Of a DNA stretch of 9,143 nucleotides, positions 1 to 4,695 are shown one piece after another (position 1 is the first letter of the stretch; the number at the start of each line of letters is the position of its first letter). Source of the stretch: UBA668 sp052034175 (lineage in GTDB: Bacteria > Actinomycetota > Acidimicrobiia > Acidimicrobiales > Ilumatobacteraceae); the NCBI GenBank assembly GCA_052034175.1, contig JBPOIX010000328.1, forward strand, positions 1-9,143, given 5' to 3'. A program made the translations under genes and the position numbers. The notes beneath the pieces were generated by a model. The model did not search any database. It worked only from the letters and a program-made list of their open reading frames with translations, and was not told the origin of the DNA.

Positions 1-771
1 CCGCTGCTGCGGCGGGTCGCTTCCTCCGCGCTGCGTGCACGCGGGTACTCGGTGAGCGCCACCACCGAAGAAGAGGCCGCGCTCACGCTGGCCCGTTCGT
101 TCTCCCCCGATGTCGTGATGGTCGACCTCGAGCTGCCCTCCCCCGAGGGCGGCAACCTGTTCGACACCATGCGAGCCCTCACGGACGCGTACATCGTCGG
201 CATTGCTCCCCCCGATGCCGACACTGCCCGCATCCGTGCACTTCGTGCCGGCGCCGACGATGTGGTCGCGGCGACGCTGAACCCCGACGAGCTGGCGGCC
301 CGCTGCCAGGCGCTGCTGCGCCGACCGCGTCAGCTGCACGCCCGCTGGGATCCGCTGCAGGCATCGGTGATCAGCCTCGGCGCGCTGACGGTGGACGTCG
401 GCCGCAAGGAGATCCGCGTGCACGAGGTCGACGTACCCGTCACCCGCATCGAGTTCGCCCTGTTCGAGCAGCTGTGCCGTCGCCCCGCCGAGGTGTGCTC
501 GCGGTCCGAGCTGCTGGAAGAGGTGTGGGGCCCGAACTGGGTGGGCGACACCCATGTCGTGGACGTGCACCTCAGCAACCTGCGGCGCAAGCTGCAGCAG
601 CGGGCCCCCGAACTGCGGTTCATCCACACCGTGCGCGGTGTCGGCTTCCGGCTCAGCAACGACCTGCTGCGTGCGGTCGAGGAGCAGCAGCGGCGCACGG
701 CGCAGCGCGTGGAACTGCCCCGCCACGAGAGCACCCACGACGACGACCGTCGCGAACTCGTCTCCGCCTGA
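1..771 (+). CDS. OmpR/PhoB-family response regulator, 5' end outside window
   Basis: Two-component response regulator that binds DNA when signalled by a sensor kinase; the kinase is not in the window. The reading frame is open from base 1, and the first residues (PLLRRVASSALRARGYSV) match the first helix of a receiver domain, so the GTG at 52 is internal and the true start lies upstream. The receiver occupies about codons 1-110. The phospho-acceptor Asp is present in VDLELP (codon 42, bases 124-126). The conserved Thr/Ser aligns with Ala69 and the conserved Lys of the usual KPF motif with Ala91 (VVAATL), so phosphorylation-driven switching may be abnormal. An OmpR winged helix follows (about codons 124-218), with the typical SRSELLEEVWG, HVVDVHLSNLRRKL and TVRGVGFRL segments, then a charged tail. 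It converges with imuB, 37 bp away. The family is certain; the regulon is unknown. Confidence 0.93.
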   Translation, partial: PLLRRVASSALRARGYSVSATTEEEAALTLARSFSPDVVMVDLELPSPEGGNLFDTMRALTDAYIVGIAPPDADTARIRALRAGADDVVAATLNPDELAARCQALLRRPRQLHARWDPLQASVISLGALTVDVGRKEIRVHEVDVPVTRIEFALFEQLCRRPAEVCSRSELLEEVWGPNWVGDTHVVDVHLSNLRRKLQQRAPELRFIHTVRGVGFRLSNDLLRAVEEQQRRTAQRVELPRHESTHDDDRRELVSA

Positions 772-808
772 CGGCTGACGGCGAACCCCACCTGCTCGAC
801 GGCCGGTC

Positions 809-2440
809 TCAGGCGTATTCGGCGCTGACCCACCAGCGACCACGTTCCACCGCCAGCAGCAGCAGGCGGCCCTCGGCGGTGAGCACTTGGAAGCGGGCCA
901 CCCGGCGTGCCCGGGAGGCGTCCCACCATCGTTCGTCCACCGGCCACGGCCCTGCCCAGGCCATGACCTCCTGCACGTCGCGGCCGACGCGCAACCGGTC
1001 CGGGGCGGCGCTCACCATGCCCCGCCCGCTGACGGTGACCGTGCGGCCGGTGGCGTCCATCACCTCCACCTCGCGCGGCTCGGGGTGAACCACCGCGGGC
1101 GAGGGTGACGGCAGCCGCCCTGGCCACGGCACGGCCGGCGCACCCAACCGCTCCGCCGGTTCGGCGAGGTCGGCGGTGACCGCCGGAACCCACCGATGGC
1201 TCTCCCCCGGGTGTCGCCCACCCTGCACCGCCGGCACCAACACCTGCTGCTCGCCCGCCAGCGCCACCAGCCGGGCCACCGCCCGCGTCGCCCATTCGTC
1301 CGCCTGGGTGCGGCCACCCCACAGGCCCTGTTGCACCCCGTCGTCGGCGCGCACCTCGTCGGGCACCAGGCGCAACAGCACGACGCCGGCGGTGAGGGTG
1401 TCCTCCTTCGCCCACCCGTCGAGCTGCCAGCGGACGCGTTCCACCATCGCCGCCGCCGCCAGGCCGGTGCTGCGGCACCACACCCGCTCGCTGCGTTCGC
1501 CGTGCTCGGTCTCGGCCTGCACCACCAGCCGCGTGCACACCCGCCCGTCGGCGGCCAGTGCGCCCGCCAGTTCCTCCGCCAGCTGCCGGGCCACGAACAC
1601 GAGAGCGTCGGAGTGATGCACGGGCTCCTCGAACTCGCGTTGCACGTGGAGGCCGGAGGGAGGGTCCTGCGTGCCGGGGAGACGATCGTCGCCCCCGGAG
1701 GCCAGGCGGTGGGCGAACGAACCGAGCGGCCCGAAGCGAGCCGCAAGGTCGACCTCCGGCAGCGCGGCCACGGCACCGAGCTGATGCAGGCCCAGCCGAT
1801 GGAGGAGGTGCACGAACTCCGGCGGCACCCCGGCCACCTCGGCCAGCAGCTGCACGGGCAGTGGCTCCAGGAAGCGCCGGGTGGCAGCCACCCCGGCGGG
1901 GACCACGACGGGCGCCTGCTCGAGCGCGGCGTGGCGGGCGGCGATGGCGGCAGCGAAGCGCCCGTCGGCCACCCCCAACCCGAACGCACCCACCGCCGCC
2001 AGCGAGGCACCCACCGCCGCGCCTGCCACCGAGGCCAGCCGCCGGGCCATGGCTGCCTCGCCCCCGAAGTAGCGGGCCGGGCCCCGAGCCAGGAAGGTCA
2101 GCATGCCCGGTTCGGTGAGCTCCAGGCGTGGGACATCGGCCGCCACCGCCTGCACCACGCGGTCCCACTCCCGGGCATCGCGTTCGGGCTGGTGAAGCTC
2201 CAGGCGCACATGCGGGCAGCGTGCCTGGGTCTCCCTGCGACGCATGCCGACCACCACCCCTTCCGCCGCGGCTGCCAGCGAATGAGCCACCACCCGGTTG
2301 GCATGGAGGGCCACCACGGCCTCCCCCGCCGTCGCGCCGGCCACCACCACCGGCCAGTGGGGGCACCACAGCACACCGAGACGCGGCACACGGCTGCGGT
2401 GAGGCGCCGCGCCACGCCCTGGTTCGACGACCGTGCCCAT
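809..2440 (-). CDS. imuB: ImuB, catalytically inactive Y-family polymerase homologue of the SOS mutasome
   Basis: ImuB is the bridging subunit of the damage-tolerance mutasome: it binds ImuA', the sliding clamp and the DnaE2 polymerase, but does not polymerise. The 543-residue protein starts with a Y-family core (about 20-260). The first catalytic Asp motif is replaced by LGVLWCPHWP (21-30), and the SxDE motif region reads EPGMLTFLARGPARYFGGE (110-128), so the metal-binding acidic residues are missing, as in known ImuB proteins. A little-finger-like region follows (about 261-360). Residues 370-375 read QQGLWG, matching the QxxLWG beta-clamp motif of mycobacterial ImuB. The C-terminal extension (376-543) ends in a Trp/Arg-rich segment (ERGRWWVSAEYA) typical of actinobacterial ImuB. 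The ATG at 2440 is 3 nt after the imuA' stop, with no clear Shine-Dalgarno, which suggests translational coupling. No dnaE2 lies in the window. Confidence 0.93.
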   Translation of the reverse strand: MGTVVEPGRGAAPHRSRVPRLGVLWCPHWPVVVAGATAGEAVVALHANRVVAHSLAAAAEGVVVGMRRRETQARCPHVRLELHQPERDAREWDRVVQAVAADVPRLELTEPGMLTFLARGPARYFGGEAAMARRLASVAGAAVGASLAAVGAFGLGVADGRFAAAIAARHAALEQAPVVVPAGVAATRRFLEPLPVQLLAEVAGVPPEFVHLLHRLGLHQLGAVAALPEVDLAARFGPLGSFAHRLASGGDDRLPGTQDPPSGLHVQREFEEPVHHSDALVFVARQLAEELAGALAADGRVCTRLVVQAETEHGERSERVWCRSTGLAAAAMVERVRWQLDGWAKEDTLTAGVVLLRLVPDEVRADDGVQQGLWGGRTQADEWATRAVARLVALAGEQQVLVPAVQGGRHPGESHRWVPAVTADLAEPAERLGAPAVPWPGRLPSPSPAVVHPEPREVEVMDATGRTVTVSGRGMVSAAPDRLRVGRDVQEVMAWAGPWPVDERWWDASRARRVARFQVLTAEGRLLLLAVERGRWWVSAEYA

Positions 2441-2443
2441 GGC

Positions 2444-3214
2444 TCAGCCCGTGCGCTGCAACGCCACCACCGTGGCGACATCCGCGACCGCGACCGCGGC
2501 CTCTGCTGCTGCTGCCGCTGCGATATCCGCCGCATCCGCGGCCGCAGGCGTGCCTGCCCGTACCTGCCCGCCCGCGGCGGGCAGCCACAGCACTGCCCGC
2601 CGCGGGCGCGGCACCCGCCGCCCTTCGAGGACGGCGGCCACCCGGCGACTTGTGGCCACACCATGCCCATCGCCGAGACCTGCCCATTGGTGCTGCTCGC
2701 TGCCGAGCAGCAGATCCGCGCCGAACGCCGGCGCACCGACGCACACCATCACCGCACCGCGCGCCTGCAGGCGCGCGGTGACCCTGCGTGCCGTGGCCGG
2801 CCGCACCCCCTGCGCGCCCGGGCCGACCAGCACCATGTCGAACCCGTCCACCATGGCCGCCAGCACATCGCCCCACCGGGCGTCGTCCCATGGTTCGGCG
2901 GCGGGCTCCACCACCTGCACCAGGCGGGCGGCCACCACACCCATCTCCTCCGCCGCGGCCAACCCCAGGCCGGGCAGGCCGGCGGCCACCACCCACGCCC
3001 CGGCCTGCGAGGCACCCGCCATCACCGCCAGCGCCAGCGATACCGCAGCCGGCCCGGCGCACCCGACCACACTGCCGCGCTGCACCCCCTGGGGCAACAG
3101 GCCGCCCAGCGCAGGCACCACCGGCAGGGTGCGCTCCCTGGCCGCCACCCCCTCCACCTGGCGTTGCACCGCGGCCAGCTGGGCCCGTTGGGAAGCGGTG
3201 ACGATGCGAGCCAT
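2444..3214 (-). CDS. imuA': ImuA', RecA-fold accessory protein of the SOS mutasome
   Basis: Partner of ImuB in DNA-damage-induced mutagenic translesion synthesis. The 256-residue protein has the actinobacterial ImuA' layout: an N-terminal helix, then LPVVPALGGLLPQGVQRGSV, then a RecA-like core with AGAWVVAAGLPGLGLAAAEE and a Walker-B-like strand (DGFDMVLVGPG). The P-loop position reads GCAGPAAVS without GKT, so ATP binding is doubtful; this is usual in this subfamily. The C-terminus is strongly Ala-rich (about 220-245). I chose the ATG at 3214 over an adjacent in-frame GTG at 3217 because a -10 box at 3226-3221 places the predicted transcription start exactly on the ATG. It is the first gene of the imuA'-imuB operon. 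An SOS box overlaps its promoter, so LexA control is expected. It lies 54 bp downstream of the cobalamin-binding regulator, in the same direction. Confidence 0.9.
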   Translation of the reverse strand: MARIVTASQRAQLAAVQRQVEGVAARERTLPVVPALGGLLPQGVQRGSVVGCAGPAAVSLALAVMAGASQAGAWVVAAGLPGLGLAAAEEMGVVAARLVQVVEPAAEPWDDARWGDVLAAMVDGFDMVLVGPGAQGVRPATARRVTARLQARGAVMVCVGAPAFGADLLLGSEQHQWAGLGDGHGVATSRRVAAVLEGRRVPRPRRAVLWLPAAGGQVRAGTPAAADAADIAAAAAAEAAVAVADVATVVALQRTG

Positions 3215-3220
3215 CACCTC

Positions 3221-3248
3221 ACTCTATCGAACACACGTACGATGAGAA
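3221..3248 (-). promoter_or_regulatory. imuA'-imuB promoter (leaderless type)
   Basis: On the minus strand, TTCTCA (3248-3243, four of six matches to TTGACA) and TAGAGT (3226-3221, fits TANNNT) are separated by exactly 16 bp, and that spacer is the SOS box. Counting six bases past the -10 box places +1 at 3214, the A of the ATG, so the mRNA is probably leaderless. Positions and hexamers are seen directly; promoter activity is inferred. Confidence 0.7.
3227..3242 (-). promoter_or_regulatory. LexA-binding SOS box of imuA'-imuB
   Basis: The plus strand reads TCGAACACACGTACGA, matching the actinobacterial LexA site TCGAAC-N4-GTTCGA with one mismatch (GTACGA for GTTCGA). It fills the gap between the -35 and -10 boxes, where bound LexA would exclude RNA polymerase. 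DNA damage would therefore be expected to derepress imuA'-imuB. Confidence 0.85.
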
Positions 3249-3268
3249 AGCGGCGGTGCTCCAAGGGG

Positions 3269-4126
3269 CTAGCAGGCCGAGCGGCCCATCGTTCGCGAGT
3301 CCAGTTGCCGGATCAGGTCGCGGGCCGAGGCCGCCCACCCGTCGGCGCCGAGCGCCACGGCGTGCTCGGCATCGCGGACTGCGAGGCCACCGATGGCCAG
3401 GTGCACGTCGGCCGGCACCGCTGCCCGCACCGCCGCCAGCAGCGTCGCAACCGTAGGCAGGTGGGTCGGGGTCGTCACCGACACCCCCACCGCCACCAGC
3501 CGTTCCGTCGCCTGCACGGCGGCCACGAAGGAAGCAGTCGGCAGGTCCGCGCCGAGGTCGGCTACCTCCCACCCCTCACCGCGCAGCAGGTCCGCCACCA
3601 GCGCCGAGGGCAGGGAGTGGCGCTCCCCCTCCGGCGCGCCGAGCACCACGGCGCCGCGGCTGCGCCCGCGCCGCACCAGGCGTGGCCCGAGCCGACCGAG
3701 CAGACGGAAGGCGATCCCCGTGGCCCGATGCTCCACGGCCACGTCCAGTTCACCGCACTCCCAGCGCGCCCCGATGGACCGCATGGCCGGAGCGATGACA
3801 TCGAGGTACACCTCGTCCATCTCCGCACCTGCGGCGAGCGCCGCCTCCACCACACCCCACGCTCCGCGCCCGTCGCCGGCCACCAGCCGTGCCTCCAGCC
3901 GCTCGGCCCACGGGGCGCGGCGCCGTCCGGCGCTGCCGGCGCCGGGCGACGGCGACGTTGCCGCCGTCTCGGGCCGGAAGGCCGCCAGGTCAGCGGGGCG
4001 AATGCGCCAGGTGCCACCGACCTTCACCGCGGGCAGCAGCCCCAGCCGCACATAGCGATAGGCCGTCATGTAATGCACGCCGAGCAGCGAGGCGGCCTCG
4101 TGCAGGGTGACGTCGGCGGTGCTCAC
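3269..4126 (-). CDS. CarH-like cobalamin-binding transcriptional regulator with excisionase/BldC-type HTH
   Basis: Predicted one-component DNA-binding regulator that senses cobalamin, and possibly light. In the 285 residues, an excisionase/BldC-type helix-turn-helix with wing comes first (7-50: TLHEAASLLGV, then KVGGTWRIRPADLAAF), where CarH/LitR proteins carry a MerR-type HTH. After a Pro/Ser/Gly/Arg linker comes a helical B12-capping bundle (75-150) with W122-x9-E132-H133, the Wx9EH signature of AdoCbl photoreceptors. The Rossmann-like B12 domain (158-277) has E168-x-H170-x-x-P173, then 42 residues, S216-x-T218, then 27 residues, G246-G247; this matches the DxHxxG-SxL-GG spacing, with His170 as candidate lower ligand. 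The residue after Trp122 is Glu, not the His that forms the light-state bond in Thermus CarH, so its photochemistry may differ. The GTG start is supported by a -10 box 7 nt upstream. Targets are unknown; imuA'-imuB lies directly downstream. Confidence 0.88.
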   Translation of the reverse strand: MSTADVTLHEAASLLGVHYMTAYRYVRLGLLPAVKVGGTWRIRPADLAAFRPETAATSPSPGAGSAGRRRAPWAERLEARLVAGDGRGAWGVVEAALAAGAEMDEVYLDVIAPAMRSIGARWECGELDVAVEHRATGIAFRLLGRLGPRLVRRGRSRGAVVLGAPEGERHSLPSALVADLLRGEGWEVADLGADLPTASFVAAVQATERLVAVGVSVTTPTHLPTVATLLAAVRAAVPADVHLAIGGLAVRDAEHAVALGADGWAASARDLIRQLDSRTMGRSAC

Positions 4127-4133
4127 GGGCGTG

Positions 4134-4139
4134 AGGGTA
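4134..4139 (-). promoter_or_regulatory. -10 box of the cobalamin-binding regulator
   Basis: TACCCT on the minus strand, 7 nt before the GTG at 4126, predicts a leaderless or one-nucleotide-leader transcript. No recognisable -35 hexamer lies 16-18 bp further upstream, so activation by a protein bound at the nearby dyad cluster is plausible. This is a short motif and statistically weak alone. Confidence 0.5.
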
Positions 4140-4168
4140 GGGCGGGCTCAGGCGGCGGGCCGCATGGA

Positions 4169-4193
4169 GCCGGGAAGTTCCCGGCCCGGAACT
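4169..4193. promoter_or_regulatory. Nested inverted half-sites, candidate operator
   Basis: A perfect dyad, GCCGGGAAGTTCCCGGC (4169-4185), overlaps a second, imperfect dyad, AGTTCCCGGCCCGGAACT (4176-4193). Together they give three half-sites of the type (C/G)TTCC(C/G)GG in alternating orientation. The cluster lies between the nfu-like gene, whose stop codon it touches, and the regulator, about 43-67 bp before the GTG start. The 1-nt centre of the perfect dyad makes a hairpin terminator unlikely. The bound protein is unknown; the regulator itself is the simplest candidate. Confidence 0.55.
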
Positions 4194-4648
4194 CAGCCGT
4201 GGTTGGCCTTCCACTTGGCCATCCCGGCCTTGCTGCGCTCGATGAGGTGGGCGGGCACCCGCCGTTCATACTCCGAAGGGCCGGCGCCACCTGCGTCGCC
4301 GCCGGCGGCAGGGGCTGCGGCAGCCTCCGGTGCGACATCGTCGAACACCGGCAGTTCCATGCCCGGCTTCCAGTACTGGTACAGGTCGCGCACCACGTCC
4401 GCCAGGCCGCTGCCATCGGTGCCCTTCGCCAGGTCCACCGTGATGATGTTGCCGTAGACGTGCACAGACTCCACGCCACCGGCGGCCAGCAGGTTGCGGG
4501 CCAGCTTGGCGGCCGGGCGAGGGCCGACAGCGTCCGCCGCGCTGCGGAACAACTCGTGGCCCATGCCGGTGAGGTTGCGGTTGGCCTCGAACCGGAGCAC
4601 ACCGGGGTTGGAACTCGGCTTGGCGACGACGGCGATCTGCTGACCCAT
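4193..4648 (-). CDS. NifU/Nfu N-terminal-domain protein without Fe-S cysteines
   Basis: A 151-residue protein made of an Nfu N-terminal domain (about 5-100: KPSSNPGVLRFEANR, then GVESVHVYGNIITVDLAKG). In Nfu proteins this domain precedes a CxxC domain that carries an Fe-S cluster during cluster delivery. Here that domain is absent and the whole protein has no cysteine, so it cannot hold a cluster itself; an adaptor or partner-binding role is possible. An Ala/Gly-rich linker follows, then a basic tail with VPAHLIERS, similar to a P-x-H-L-x-x-R-S tail I associate with other small actinobacterial proteins (from memory, unchecked). The frame stays open upstream to 5305, but the Nfu domain begins at this ATG, and the upstream part is antisense-type shadow of the LuxR gene. 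The start is 47 bp after the LuxR-type stop; a TACGCT -10 box lies 9 nt before the ATG. Confidence 0.85.
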   Translation of the reverse strand: MGQQIAVVAKPSSNPGVLRFEANRNLTGMGHELFRSAADAVGPRPAAKLARNLLAAGGVESVHVYGNIITVDLAKGTDGSGLADVVRDLYQYWKPGMELPVFDDVAPEAAAAPAAGGDAGGAGPSEYERRVPAHLIERSKAGMAKWKANHG

Positions 4649-4657
4649 AGTGCGCCC

Positions 4658-4663
4658 AGCGTA
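4658..4663 (-). promoter_or_regulatory. Possible -10 box of the nfu-like gene
   Basis: TACGCT on the minus strand, 9 nt before the ATG at 4648. A weak TTCGCC lies 17 bp upstream as a possible -35. A start here would give a leader of only 2-3 nt. It is a weak call, supported mainly by the same arrangement at neighbouring genes. Confidence 0.35.
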
Positions 4664-4695
4664 GTGGCCTGGCCCGCTGCGGCGAAGCCCGCCGC

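Noticed and set aside
772..808. The gap between the converging response regulator and imuB, checked for a shared terminator.
   Set aside because: No stable hairpin or T-tract is visible in these 37 bp.
330..3062. A minus-strand open frame of 910 codons overlapping imuB and imuA' in another frame and extending under the response regulator.
   Set aside because: Its composition is Gly/Arg/Ala/Pro with no domain, while the alternative frames encode clear ImuB and ImuA' proteins.
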